A stretch of 64,000 nt of DNA from Fen-549 sp050011315. Lineage in GTDB: Bacteria; Actinomycetota; Thermoleophilia; Gaiellales; Gaiellaceae. Positions 49,549-58,759 of the stretch are shown piece by piece. Numbering within the stretch: the first letter of the stretch is position 1; each line of letters starts with the position of its first letter. The notes under the pieces are model-generated. The model searched no databases, was not told where the DNA came from, and saw nothing but the letters and a program-made list of their open reading frames with translations. The stretch spans positions 99,799 to 163,798 of the forward strand of contig JBEKJI010000003.1 of NCBI GenBank assembly GCA_050011315.1. The letters are read 5' to 3'. The translations under genes were made by a program, and so were the position numbers.

Positions 49549-50007
49549 CTAGCTCTTGTTGCACTCGGTAGCGCCGATCTGGCGGAAGAGAGTCTTGCTC
49601 TCCTTGTCGTTGGCGTCGCCTCCCTTGGTCAGCGTGTTCACCGTCGCCATGTCGCTCTTCTTGAGCGCCGCGAGCATGGCCTCTATGCGAGCGGCTTGCT
49701 CGTTGCCGAGCTGAACGAGGCGCTTGACGGTTGCCTCCTCGTTGCTGGGCGGCTTGAGCTTCTCAAAGTCGGCGACGAGCTTCCTGTCGAGCGGGAGCAG
49801 CTTGTTGACCATCGCGATCATTTCCTGAATAGTCGTGGGGTTGCCGACAGCGTTGACTTGCTTGTTGAAGGCGGCGCAGAGCGCGTTCGCCTTGGCGGCA
49901 AACTGCTCCTTGGTGACGCGCTTGCTGCCTCCACCGCCGCAGCTGCTGAGCACGAGAACCGCGCCTAGCGCGAGTAGGACTATGGTTCCCAGTCGGCGTT
50001 TCGTCAT
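49549..50007 (-). CDS. Small lipoprotein, paralogue 1 of a tandem set
   Basis: A 152-residue lipoprotein: signal peptide with lipobox Leu-Ser-Ser-Cys and Gly-rich linker, then Lys-Arg-Val-Thr-Lys-Glu-Gln-Phe-Ala-Ala-Lys-Ala-Asn-Ala-Leu-Cys, Leu-Lys-Pro-Pro-Ser-Asn-Glu-Glu-Ala-Thr-Val-Lys-Arg, and ends Thr-Glu-Cys-Asn-Lys-Ser. AGGAGGAAG stands 3-11 bases before the ATG at 50007, a very strong ribosome site. Each of the three genes has its own ribosome site and terminator, so they are probably separately transcribed rather than one operon. Confidence 0.78.
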   Translation of the reverse strand: MTKRRLGTIVLLALGAVLVLSSCGGGGSKRVTKEQFAAKANALCAAFNKQVNAVGNPTTIQEMIAMVNKLLPLDRKLVADFEKLKPPSNEEATVKRLVQLGNEQAARIEAMLAALKKSDMATVNTLTKGGDANDKESKTLFRQIGATECNKS

Positions 50008-50204
50008 TCGCTTCCTCCTGTTAGGCGCTCGGTCACTGCGAGCGGTGATGTCTGGTGGGGAGACTATCGCGCACCGTGGCGATGAGAGCCGAAGAGGCCG
50101 TCCGAGCCGAGCTCCGGAAAGCCGTGACCGCCGGGTCGACGCCGAAGCATCCCCTACCCTAGTAATCGGGTAACGGCCAATTCGGAGCTTTCTCGAGCGA
50201 ACAC

Positions 50205-51155
50205 ATGCACAGCGCATACGGACCCCGGCATCTCCCGCACAGTGCCGATCGGCGTCAGGCCGATCGCCGCGCGCTCTCCGTGGCGCTGGGGCTGCTAACG
50301 GGGATGATGGGGCTGGAGATCGCCTTCGGGATCATCGCCGGCTCGCTCGCGCTTTTGGCCGACGCCGGGCACATGCTCACCGATGCACTGGCGCTCGGGC
50401 TGGCGATCGTCGCGGTCACCGTCGCCTCGCGGCCGGCGAGAGGGCGCTGGACGTTCGGGCTCGGGCGCGTGGAGGTTCTGGCGGCGCAGGCGAACGGGAT
50501 TTCCCTGCTCCTGGTCGGCGCCTGGATCACCTACTCGGCCGTGCGCCGGCTGATAGCGCCGTCCGACGTGCGCGGCGGGATCGTGGTGGTCGTGGCCGTC
50601 GTCGGGGCGCTCGTCAATCTGGTCGCCGCGATGGTGCTTGCGCGCGGGCAGTCGGACAGCATCAACGTGCGCGGGGCCTTCTTGCACGTGACGACCGATC
50701 TGGCCGGTTTCGCCGGCACCGCGCTCGCGGGCGCGCTCATCCTCGCCACCGGTTGGAACCGCTTCGACCCGATCGCCGGCCTCGGTGTCGCAAGCCTCTG
50801 TTTCATCTCCGCCTTCTCGCTCGTCAAGGAGTCGCTACGGATCGTGCTCGAGGGCGCGCCCGGCCACATCGATCCCGAGACGGTCGGCCACCTGCTCGTC
50901 TCCGACGCGGAGGTGGTGGAGGTTCACGACCTGCACATCTGGACGGTTACGAGCGGCTTCCCCGCGCTCTCGGCGCACGTTCTCGTCGGGCGGGAGTCCG
51001 ACTGCCATGCCGTTCGCGCGCGCCTCGCCGGCGCGCTTGGCGAGCGATTCGGCATCGACCACACGACGCTTCAGGTCGACCACGTCTCCGACGCCGCACA
51101 CTCGCTTGGGCTCGGCAGCGCCGTTTCTCGGAAGCGACCGGTCGAGCCTGGTTAA
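50205..51155 (+). CDS. CDF-family divalent metal cation exporter
   Basis: A 316-residue cation diffusion facilitator with six TM helices and a C-terminal cytoplasmic ferredoxin-like domain. TM2 has His56-x3-Asp60 (Ala-Asp-Ala-Gly-His-Met-Leu-Thr-Asp) and TM5 has His-x3-Asp (Phe-Leu-His-Val-Thr-Thr-Asp), which make the metal site of the Zn/Cd/Co type. The C-terminal His-Asp-Leu-His-Ile-Trp is the dimer motif of the CzcD group. It exchanges Zn2+ (or similar) for H+. A short His-containing N-terminus precedes TM1. Ends in a bidirectional hairpin. Confidence 0.92.
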   Translation: MHSAYGPRHLPHSADRRQADRRALSVALGLLTGMMGLEIAFGIIAGSLALLADAGHMLTDALALGLAIVAVTVASRPARGRWTFGLGRVEVLAAQANGISLLLVGAWITYSAVRRLIAPSDVRGGIVVVVAVVGALVNLVAAMVLARGQSDSINVRGAFLHVTTDLAGFAGTALAGALILATGWNRFDPIAGLGVASLCFISAFSLVKESLRIVLEGAPGHIDPETVGHLLVSDAEVVEVHDLHIWTVTSGFPALSAHVLVGRESDCHAVRARLAGALGERFGIDHTTLQVDHVSDAAHSLGLGSAVSRKRPVEPG

Positions 51156-51200
51156 AAGCCTATTCCACCAGGCCTGAACATCCCTACCGGAATAGGCTTT
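51155..51200. terminator. Hairpin after the CDF gene
   Basis: AAAGCCTATTCC (51155-51166) pairs exactly with GGAATAGGCTTT (51189-51200), 12 bp with a 22-base loop. It ends in TTT on the plus strand and starts at the stop codon. The loop region resembles bases 58735-58763. Confidence 0.7.
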
Positions 51201-51293
51201 AAGCTCCGGCTCGATGGCCACGAACGCGTCGATCGACGAGACTCGCGCAGTAATCGTCGTTGCGGCTCTTCGCGCAGACAGTAGGAGACGGCT

Positions 51294-53366
51294 ATGGCCG
51301 TGACGATCCTCGACGGCTCGACGTTCTGCATCTCCGACGACGACGGCGACATCGCGGGCAGCACCAGCGGCTTCTTCGCCAGCGACACCCGCTTTCTCTC
51401 GCTGTTCAGGCTGACGATCAACGGAGAGCCGCCCCTTCGTCTCTCCTCGGGCCGCGTCGAATACTTCTCAGCCGCCTTCTATCTGCGCAACCCGCTCGCG
51501 GGCGGGCTGCCCCAGGATGCCCTCACCATTGCCCGCCACCGTTTCGTCGGCGACAACATGCAGGAGACGATCGTGGTCGAGAACGAGACCATGAGCCCGC
51601 TTTCCTTTGAGCTGGCGATCGACGTAGGCACCGACTTCGCCGACATCATGAGCGTCAAGGAGCACGACATCACGCTCGGGCACCCCACCGAGGCGCCGCC
51701 TCTACCTCCGCTCGCCGACTGCCGCATCGACGAAGGGCAGAGGGAATTCGTCTTCTCCGACAGCGGCGAGGGGAACGAGCAGACGCGGACCCAGGTCATC
51801 CTCTCCAAGCCGGGAGAATGCGAGCGCTCGCGTGTGCGCTACCGCCTCGAGCTGGCGTCGCGGGCGCGCTGGGAGGTGCAGATCGACATCGTTCCCTCGC
51901 TCGAGGGCGAGGTCACGTCGCCGGGTTTGATCGAGCGCCGCTTCGGCGAGGAGCGCCAGCGGGTGTCGGACGCGCTCTCGGCCTGGAAGATGAACGTGCC
52001 TCAGCTGCGCGCGAGCTGGGATCAGCTGCGTAGCGCGATCGATCAGTCGGTGTCGGATCTGGCCGCGCTGAGGCTGCACGGCGGCAACACCGGTATCGCG
52101 CGCCTGCCCGCCGCCGGGATGCCCTGGTTCATGACCGTTTTCGGCCGCGACACGGTCATCACCTGTCTGCAGACGCTCCTGTTCGGACCCGAGCTGGCGC
52201 GGAGCGCGCTCGAGGTGCTGGGCGAGCTGCAGGCGACCGAGGACGATCCCTCGATCGACGCCGAGCCCGGCAAGATCGTGCACGAGATCAGGCAAGGCAA
52301 GACCGCTCGGCGCTGGTTCCCCGCCTACTACGGCACCGTCGATGCCACGCCTCTGTACCTGATCCTGCTCTCGGAAGTCTGGCGCTGGACCGACGACGCG
52401 GCACTTGTGCGCTCGCTCAAGGGGCCGGCGATGCGCGCGCTCGAATGGGTCGAGCAGTACGGCGATCTCGACGGCGACGGCTTCATCGAGTACCGAAAGC
52501 GCTCCGAGCGCGGGCTCGACAACCAGTCCTGGAAGGACTCCGGTGACTCGCAACGCTTCGCGGACGGGCGTCTGGCCGAGACGCCGATAGCCCCCTGTGA
52601 GGTGCAGGGCTACGCCTACGACGCCAAGCTGCGCTGTGCCGAGCTGGCTCGGGCGGTCTGGCGCGACCGCGAGCTGGCGGAGAAGCTCGAGCGCGAGGCG
52701 GCCGAGCTGGCGCTGCGCTTCGACGAAGCCTTCTGGATCGAGGAGAGAGGCGGCTACTACGCACTCGGCCTCGATCGCGACAAGCGTCCGATCGACTCCC
52801 TCTGCTCGAACATCGGGCACCTGCTCTGGTCGGGCATCGTGCCGCCGCAGCGGGTGGATGCGCTCGTCGATCGTCTGATGGGAGAGGATCTCTGGTCGGG
52901 CTGGGGCATCCGCACGATGTCAGCCGCGGACGCGGCCTACAACCCGCTCAGCTACCACAACGGTAGCGTCTGGCCGCACGACAACTCCCTCTGCGCCTGG
53001 GGCCTGGCGAAGTACGGGCGCTGGCCCGAGGCCCAGCGGATCATCCATCGCATGCTCGGCGTCGCCAAGTACTTCGATTACCAACTACCGGAGGTGTTTT
53101 CGGGCCTGCCCAGGATCGAGACGCCGTTTCCGATCGCCTATCCGACCTCGGCCCGGCCGCAGGCCTGGGCGGCCGCCACTCCGGTTCTGCTGTTGCAGGT
53201 TCTACTCGGACTTAAGCCCGATCTCCGCCGGCACGTGCTGATCTCATTCGCCCCCGAGGCGATCCCGACCTGGGTCGGCGACGTCCGGCTTTCAGGAGTG
53301 CACGCCTTCGGTCGCCTCTGGGATATCCGCCTCGCCGGCGGCCACGTAACCATCGAGGAGCTCTGA
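51294..53366 (+). CDS. Glycogen-debranching-type amylo-alpha-1,6-glucosidase
   Basis: A 690-residue protein. The N-terminal ~220 residues are the beta-rich domain found before bacterial debranching enzymes (Ala-Ser-Asp-Thr-Arg-Phe-Leu-Ser; Phe-Val-Gly-Asp-Asn-Met-Gln-Glu). The C-terminal part is an (alpha/alpha)6 barrel: Trp-Phe-Met-Thr-Val-Phe-Gly-Arg-Asp-Thr, Leu-Asp-Asn-Gln-Ser-Trp-Lys-Asp-Ser-Gly, Tyr-His-Asn-Gly-Ser-Val-Trp-Pro-His-Asp-Asn. It likely hydrolyses alpha-1,6-glucosidic branches or related oligosaccharides in the cytoplasm. One base separates it from the GT4 gene, so the two are co-transcribed. Confidence 0.87.
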   Translation: MAVTILDGSTFCISDDDGDIAGSTSGFFASDTRFLSLFRLTINGEPPLRLSSGRVEYFSAAFYLRNPLAGGLPQDALTIARHRFVGDNMQETIVVENETMSPLSFELAIDVGTDFADIMSVKEHDITLGHPTEAPPLPPLADCRIDEGQREFVFSDSGEGNEQTRTQVILSKPGECERSRVRYRLELASRARWEVQIDIVPSLEGEVTSPGLIERRFGEERQRVSDALSAWKMNVPQLRASWDQLRSAIDQSVSDLAALRLHGGNTGIARLPAAGMPWFMTVFGRDTVITCLQTLLFGPELARSALEVLGELQATEDDPSIDAEPGKIVHEIRQGKTARRWFPAYYGTVDATPLYLILLSEVWRWTDDAALVRSLKGPAMRALEWVEQYGDLDGDGFIEYRKRSERGLDNQSWKDSGDSQRFADGRLAETPIAPCEVQGYAYDAKLRCAELARAVWRDRELAEKLEREAAELALRFDEAFWIEERGGYYALGLDRDKRPIDSLCSNIGHLLWSGIVPPQRVDALVDRLMGEDLWSGWGIRTMSAADAAYNPLSYHNGSVWPHDNSLCAWGLAKYGRWPEAQRIIHRMLGVAKYFDYQLPEVFSGLPRIETPFPIAYPTSARPQAWAAATPVLLLQVLLGLKPDLRRHVLISFAPEAIPTWVGDVRLSGVHAFGRLWDIRLAGGHVTIEEL

Positions 53367-53367
53367 C

Positions 53368-54411
53368 ATGTCTTTAAAAATCGCAGTTCTTTCTCCCGTC
53401 TGGTTCCGCGTTCCCCCCGACGGCTACGGTGGGATCGAGTGTGTCGTCTCGCTCCTGGCCGATTCGCTGGTCGAGGCAGGTCACGATGTGACGCTCTTTG
53501 CCTCCGGCGACTCGCTTACGAAGGCGAAGCTGGTCTCGGTCTACAAAAAGGCGCCGAGCCTGCAGATCGGGCGCTCGGTCCCCGAAATGCACCATGCCCT
53601 TGCCTGCTTCGAGCGCGCTGAAGAGTTCGACGTCATCAACGATCACTCCGGTCTGCCCGCCGCCGCCTTCGGCGGATTGGTCGAGACGCCTACCCTCCAT
53701 ACCATGCACGGCCCGCTCGACGGCCCGATCGCGCCCTCGGTCTACGAGCAGATCGCCCGCGTGGCGCCCAAAGTCGGGTTCATCTCGATCTCGATGAACC
53801 AGCGCAAGCCGAAACCCGACCTCCCCTGGGTCGCCAACTGCCCGAATGCGCTCGATCTCTCGGTCTACCCCTGCCAACCGCACAAGGGCGACTACCTGTT
53901 CTTCCTCGGGCGAATGAGCCCGGACAAAGGCGCTCACCGCGCCATCGCGATCGCGAAGGAGACCGGTTTACCGCTCAAGATCGCGGGCAAGATGCAGGAT
54001 CCCGAGGAGAAGGACTACTTCAGAGAACTGGTCGAGCCGCACCTCGACCAGCAGATCCAGTACCTGGGCGAGGTCAACCACGGCGAGAAGGTCGAGCTCT
54101 TGCAGCACGCTCGCGTGACCCTTTTCCCGATCGAATGGGAGGAGCCCTTTGGGCTGGTGCCGATCGAGTCGATGGCCTGCGGCACTCCCGTGCTCGCCAC
54201 CCGCTTCGGCGCTGTCCCCGAGGTGATCGAAAACGGAGTGGGCGGCATCATCGTGGACGACTACCGCGGGATGGCCGCGCTGATCGACGAGGCGTCTGCG
54301 ATCGACCCCTGGGTCTGCCGGCGTTATGTCGAGGAGCACTTCGTGCCCGAGCGCATGGTGGCCGACTACGTCGCCGCCTACGAGGAAGCTATCGCCCGCT
54401 CTAAGAGTTGA
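53368..54411 (+). CDS. GT4 glycosyltransferase
   Basis: A 347-residue GT-B enzyme: Pro-Pro-Asp-Gly-Tyr-Gly-Gly-Ile-Glu N-terminal loop, Phe-Leu-Gly-Arg-Met-Ser-Pro-Asp-Lys-Gly, and the donor-binding Glu-Glu-Pro-Phe-Gly-Leu-Val-Pro-Ile-Glu-Ser-Met-Ala-Cys-Gly-Thr-Pro. It uses a nucleotide sugar; the acceptor is unknown. Its place after a debranching-type enzyme suggests an alpha-glucan or compatible-solute role rather than the exopolysaccharide, but that is inference. A short GTCTTC-tcg-GAAGAC hairpin (54412-54426) follows. Confidence 0.85.
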   Translation: MSLKIAVLSPVWFRVPPDGYGGIECVVSLLADSLVEAGHDVTLFASGDSLTKAKLVSVYKKAPSLQIGRSVPEMHHALACFERAEEFDVINDHSGLPAAAFGGLVETPTLHTMHGPLDGPIAPSVYEQIARVAPKVGFISISMNQRKPKPDLPWVANCPNALDLSVYPCQPHKGDYLFFLGRMSPDKGAHRAIAIAKETGLPLKIAGKMQDPEEKDYFRELVEPHLDQQIQYLGEVNHGEKVELLQHARVTLFPIEWEEPFGLVPIESMACGTPVLATRFGAVPEVIENGVGGIIVDDYRGMAALIDEASAIDPWVCRRYVEEHFVPERMVADYVAAYEEAIARSKS

Positions 54412-54451
54412 GTCTTCTCGGAAGACCCAGCCCTGATCCCGGAACTTGCCT

Positions 54452-55294
54452 TCAGCTGGGCGCCGCCGTGTTCCAGTAGCGCTTGAGCCCGAGGTACGAG
54501 TGCCTGAGCAGATCGGTGAGCTCGGAGAACCTGGCGGTCTGGGCATCGATTTCGCGGCTCGCCTCGTTGGCGAACTCCCTGGCGCTGGCGCCGCGGCGAA
54601 CGATCTCGGCCCAGCGCATCAGCCGGCGCCGGAAGATCTGCAGGTGCTCCTCTGGCTCGTCGACCAGCCCGAAATGCGGCAGCGCCAGCGTGTCGGGAAC
54701 GCGCCGCTCGATCTCGTCCAGGCTCTTGTGCCAGGCCTCGAGATCAACGTCGGGCGGCGGAGTCGCCGGCAGGATGTAGTCGCCCGGCGGCCAGCGCACG
54801 CCGACCGTGTCGCCTGCGAACAGCGCCCCTTCTGCGTCCATGTAACAGACGTGGTGAACCGCGTGCCCCGGCGTCGGAAAGCACTCGAGACCGAGAACGC
54901 GCTCGCCGACCGCCTCGACGTTCTCAGCCGGGACCGGTGTGACGGAGCCCCAGAGCAGATCGAACATGTCGCCGTAGAGGCGCCGGGCACTGCGCTCGAG
55001 CCGCTCGGGATCGATCATGTGCGGAGCTCCCTGCTCGGAGACGTGCACCTTGATACGCGGATTCGCCTCGACGAGCGCTCCGGCGGCACCCGCGTGGTCG
55101 AAGTGGATGTGAGTGACGAGCAGATGGCGCAGATCGGCGACTCCGAGGTCGAGCTCGCCGAGTCTCTTCTCGAGCGCGGGCAGCGTCGTAGCCGGCCCGC
55201 AATCGACCAGCGTGAGACCGTCCTCGAGGTCGAGCAGATAGGAGCCCACAAGCTGCTCTTCGCCGAGGAAATGGAGGTCCAGGAGCTCCGGCAT
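54452..55294 (-). CDS. Metallo-beta-lactamase-fold hydrolase
   Basis: A 280-residue protein with the metal motif His62-x-His64-x-Asp66-His67 (Thr-His-Ile-His-Phe-Asp-His-Ala), then Pro-Gly-His-Ala-Val-His-His, and Phe-Ala-Gly-Asp-Thr-Val-Gly. All ligands for two zinc ions are present. The ATG at 55294 opens the fold directly; upstream codons look unconserved. It may be a thioesterase or lactonase-type enzyme; substrate unknown. The C-terminal helical extension (~200-280) is of the glyoxalase-II-like/SoxH-like kind. Divergent from the next gene with 14 bases between. Confidence 0.85.
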   Translation of the reverse strand: MPELLDLHFLGEEQLVGSYLLDLEDGLTLVDCGPATTLPALEKRLGELDLGVADLRHLLVTHIHFDHAGAAGALVEANPRIKVHVSEQGAPHMIDPERLERSARRLYGDMFDLLWGSVTPVPAENVEAVGERVLGLECFPTPGHAVHHVCYMDAEGALFAGDTVGVRWPPGDYILPATPPPDVDLEAWHKSLDEIERRVPDTLALPHFGLVDEPEEHLQIFRRRLMRWAEIVRRGASAREFANEASREIDAQTARFSELTDLLRHSYLGLKRYWNTAAPS

Positions 55295-55308
55295 ACCCCT
55301 CGATCGTA

Positions 55309-55935
55309 GTGGCTGCTGGCGCTCGTCTTCACGTAACCGACGCTGCACGCCGAGCGAGTCTCCAGAATGCAGCCATCGAATTCACAGAGTTCGCAATCTC
55401 GCGGCTACCGCCTCCGCCGGCACGCGTGCGGGTGTGGGGAGGACCGGATATGGTCGGCATCGCCTACTCGGCCGGCTATGACGTGGCGCTCGAGCCTCCG
55501 TACCACGCGGCCGTGATCGAGGACGCCCTCAGAGTCGGCTTCGACCCGATCGAGGCGATCGACGAGGTCTTCACGGGAGCGCTGCCGCCGGCGGTGCTGA
55601 TCGTGGGCGGGCTGGCCTGGGACATGCTCGACGACTCGACCGCCGACTGGTTCTACATGCAGCGGCGAGCGCTGGCCACGGGCGGCGGTCCCGACGCCCA
55701 CCAGACGATCGAGGCCTTCAAGTACTGGTGGTTCGAGGAGGCCTTCTTCGGTGTGATGGCGCACCACGAGCTTCGCTACGAGCTCCATCAGCGCTTCGAG
55801 GAGCGAGTCTTCCAATGGCAACCGGCGCTCTACCAGTACCTCGAGGGCGATCCCAGCCTGGTGCTCGAGCGCTGGGTGATCGACCGCGGCGTCGTGCGTC
55901 CGCTCGGCTTCGATTACGTGGGCTTCCGGCGCTAG
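55309..55935 (+). CDS. Hypothetical 208-residue protein
   Basis: A soluble protein with no signal or TM segment and a GTG start. It has a Gly-Gly-Pro-Asp-Met-Val-Gly-Ile-Ala strand, an aromatic helix (Lys-Tyr-Trp-Trp-Phe-Glu-Glu-Ala-Phe-Phe) and His-His-Glu within Met-Ala-His-His-Glu-Leu-Arg. Not recognised. The divergent start only 14 bases from the hydrolase start means promoters must overlap the genes, or the true start is further in (for example the ATG at residue 48). Confidence 0.6.
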   Translation: MAAGARLHVTDAARRASLQNAAIEFTEFAISRLPPPPARVRVWGGPDMVGIAYSAGYDVALEPPYHAAVIEDALRVGFDPIEAIDEVFTGALPPAVLIVGGLAWDMLDDSTADWFYMQRRALATGGGPDAHQTIEAFKYWWFEEAFFGVMAHHELRYELHQRFEERVFQWQPALYQYLEGDPSLVLERWVIDRGVVRPLGFDYVGFRR

Positions 55936-55957
55936 CCGGCGCCGACCGGCCGCGGCG

Positions 55958-58615
55958 TCAAGAAAGCGACGCGAATGCCTCGGGATCGGGCGCCTTCAGG
56001 AGCGCCTCGATCGCCCCGGGCTCGAGCGGCCTGGAGAAGAGGAAGCCCTGGCCCAGCTCGCAGCGCAGGGCGCGCAGCATCTCGCGCTGTTCCGGCAGCT
56101 CGATCCCCTCGGCCAGCGCCCGCAGGCCGAAGGTCTCGCCCAGGCGCACGATCGCGTCGGCGATCCGGTACTCGTCCGAGCCCGGCTCCACAACCCCGTC
56201 CACGAACGGCTTGGCGACCTTGATGATGTCGGCCGGGAACTGGCGCAGGTACTGGAGCGAGGAGTAGCCGGTACCGAAGTCGTCAATCGCCATCTGGACG
56301 CCCAGCGTCTTCAGCTCGTTCAGGCGCTCGATCGCCGCCTCGACGTCCTCCATCAGAGCGGTCTCGGTGATCTCGAGGATCACCGTCTGCGGATCGATAC
56401 CTGTCCGCTCGATCGCTTGCCCGACGTCTTTCACGAGCGTGCCGTGATCGAGCTGGCGGCCGGAGAGGTTGATCGACATCACGAACGCGGGCTGATCGAT
56501 CAGCTCCTGCCACGCGCGTCCCTGGCGCAGCGCCTCGTGCAGGACGAAGCGGCCCAGCGGGACGATCAGGCCGGTCTCCTCGGCGAGCGGGATGAAGTGG
56601 AAGGGCGGGATCAGTCCGCGCTCGGGGTGGTTCCAGCGGACCAGTGCCTCGACGCCGCAGATGTCGCCGCTTTCGAGCAGCACGATCGGCTGGTAGTGGA
56701 TCACGAACTCGCTTGCGACCACGGCGCGCTCGAGCTCGGCCTTGAGCGCCAGGCGCTCGGCGACGGCGGCTCGCATCGCCGGCTCGAAGACCTCGAAGCC
56801 GGTGCGACCGTGGCGTTTGGCGTGGAACATCGCCACCTCGGCGTTGCGGAGCAGCTCGGCCGCATCGTCGGCCTCGTCCTCGGTGGCGGGCGAGACCGTG
56901 GCGCTACCGATGCTGGCGTGCGCGAACACCTCGTGCTGGCCGAGCAGGACGAACGGCCTCTCGAGCGCGGTCATGATCCGCTCGGCGACCACCGTGGGTG
57001 ACTCGGGCGGGCTCTCCTCGATCAGCACCGCCCACTCGTCGCTGCCGAGACGGGCGCAGGTGTCGTCGGTGCGGATGCTGGCGAGCAGGCGATCCGAGAC
57101 GGACCGCAGCAGCTCGTCGCCGGCGACGTGGCCGAGCGTGTCGTTGACGGTCTTGAAGTCGTCGAGATTGACGATCATCACCGAGACGGGCTCCCGGGTG
57201 CGCGGGATCCTCATCAGCGCCGCCTCCGTGCGCTCGAGGAAGTGCGAGCGGTTGGGGAGCGCGGTCAGCGCGTCGAGGTGCGAACGGCGCAGAAGCTCGG
57301 ATTCCAGCTTTCGTCTCTCCTCCAGCAGGTCTTTCGTGCGTTGCAGGCTCTCGAGCGCGAGCACCGCCTGCGAGGCCAGGCTCTTGAGCGCCGAGACGAT
57401 CTCGTCTGTCAGCGGCCGCTCGCTCTCCAAAACGAGCTCGCCGATCCGGTCTTTCTGGAGCGTCAGCGCCACCGATGCCTCATGCTTGCGGCCAGCGATC
57501 GCCTCCCCGCTGGTGGCGAGCTCGACCGCGCTGCGGCCGGAGCCGAGGATGAGGCTGGCGCGCACTCGTCCTTGCTCGCCCGCCAGGGCAACGGCGGCTT
57601 CGACGGTCGCCTCACAGACACGGTCGTGATCCTCGGCCGAGGCAAGACCGCGCATGGCGCGCCGCAGCACCAGCTCGCGCTTGGTTGCCCGTTGCTGGCG
57701 GAGAACGAGACCGGCCAGACGAACGATCACCAGTCCTATCACTGCCGTTGAGCAAACGACGGTGGCAGCGATGTCGAGCTGTCGTGCGCCACGGGCGGCC
57801 TGAACCGAGAGCAGCCAGGGCGCTGTCAGAGCGGCTGCGGCGAGCAGCACCAGGCGGCTCGGAGTCAGCTCGTGCCTGCGCTCCGACGCGACGCTGCCGA
57901 GCTTACGCATGCTCGGATCGAGCGCACAGGCCGCGAGCAGTGCGAAGGCCGCGATCAGTGCCGACCGGGTCGCCCAGGCGGCGCCGGTCAGCTCATGCAG
58001 GCGGACGGCGGCGGAGGTGATCGCGAACGCGATCAGAAAGCCGACCGCGAGACAGAGCAGGGCCGCTGCGTGAGTCCAGACACGCAGCCCCAGCACGAGC
58101 CGCACCGAGAGTGCGAACAGCGCCAGTGTCGCCAGGCAAAAAAGGAGCGCAGCCAGCTTGACGCCGCCGGTAATCGAGACCTTGCTCAGCCCCGGAGCCA
58201 GCAGCGTCACCCAGACGACGAGAGCCGCGGCGATCGATGCGGCTGCGGTGTCGATCACGCTTCCCCAGTCGCGATCGCTAGAACCTGCCGCCAGTAGCAG
58301 TCCGATCCCGGTGGCGATCATCAGAAGGCCGGCCGTCAGGAAGGCGTCGCGGGCGCTGAACCTCTCAGGCCCAGCGCCGAGGACGGCGGTCAAACCGAGA
58401 AGCGACGCTCCGGCGGCAAGCAGGTACCAGGCCGCCCCCGTTTTCGTGTGGTCGAGACGGACCGAAAAAAGGATTACGAGCGCGCAGCCTAAGCCCGCGA
58501 CGGTTGCGGGCGCTCCACCCAGCACGAGAAGCGCGAGCAGGGACGCAAAAGCGACGAGGGAGATGCTGCCGCGTAGGTACCACCGCCGGGAAAGAGCGGT
58601 CACGAAACCGATCAT
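55958..58615 (-). CDS. Membrane GGDEF-EAL protein with a degenerate cyclase motif
   Basis: An ~885-residue protein: seven or more TM helices (residues ~10-310), a GAF-like linker, a GGDEF domain, then an EAL domain. The cyclase signature reads Arg-Leu-Gly-Ser-Asp-Glu-Trp in place of Gly-Gly-Asp-Glu-Phe, so cyclase activity is doubtful. The EAL domain is complete: Val-Glu-Ala-Leu-Val-Arg-Trp, Ile-Leu-Glu-Ile-Thr-Glu-Thr-Ala, Asp-Asp-Phe-Gly-Thr-Gly-Tyr-Ser-Ser-Leu, and a late Gln-Gly-Phe-Leu-Phe-Ser-Arg-Pro. It probably degrades c-di-GMP, with the GGDEF part as a GTP sensor. Start 58615 (MIGFVTAL) is chosen; 58639 is possible. It could control the nearby polysaccharide locus. Confidence 0.88.
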   Translation of the reverse strand: MIGFVTALSRRWYLRGSISLVAFASLLALLVLGGAPATVAGLGCALVILFSVRLDHTKTGAAWYLLAAGASLLGLTAVLGAGPERFSARDAFLTAGLLMIATGIGLLLAAGSSDRDWGSVIDTAAASIAAALVVWVTLLAPGLSKVSITGGVKLAALLFCLATLALFALSVRLVLGLRVWTHAAALLCLAVGFLIAFAITSAAVRLHELTGAAWATRSALIAAFALLAACALDPSMRKLGSVASERRHELTPSRLVLLAAAALTAPWLLSVQAARGARQLDIAATVVCSTAVIGLVIVRLAGLVLRQQRATKRELVLRRAMRGLASAEDHDRVCEATVEAAVALAGEQGRVRASLILGSGRSAVELATSGEAIAGRKHEASVALTLQKDRIGELVLESERPLTDEIVSALKSLASQAVLALESLQRTKDLLEERRKLESELLRRSHLDALTALPNRSHFLERTEAALMRIPRTREPVSVMIVNLDDFKTVNDTLGHVAGDELLRSVSDRLLASIRTDDTCARLGSDEWAVLIEESPPESPTVVAERIMTALERPFVLLGQHEVFAHASIGSATVSPATEDEADDAAELLRNAEVAMFHAKRHGRTGFEVFEPAMRAAVAERLALKAELERAVVASEFVIHYQPIVLLESGDICGVEALVRWNHPERGLIPPFHFIPLAEETGLIVPLGRFVLHEALRQGRAWQELIDQPAFVMSINLSGRQLDHGTLVKDVGQAIERTGIDPQTVILEITETALMEDVEAAIERLNELKTLGVQMAIDDFGTGYSSLQYLRQFPADIIKVAKPFVDGVVEPGSDEYRIADAIVRLGETFGLRALAEGIELPEQREMLRALRCELGQGFLFSRPLEPGAIEALLKAPDPEAFASLS

Positions 58616-58759
58616 GTGCGGCTTCGGGGGACTGCGCATCCCCCGTTCCGGGGACAGTCGTCTCGCGCCTCGGTCAGCGCGAAGATCGCGCACTGGCGGC
58701 GGAGCCTCGGATTCGGTTGTTTTCTCGTCTAAGGGCTTATCCCGCCAGGCCTACACACC

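Noticed and set aside
51702..52820. 372-codon minus-strand frame opposite the debranching-type gene
   Set aside because: No motif, and the plus-strand protein is conserved in type across this stretch.
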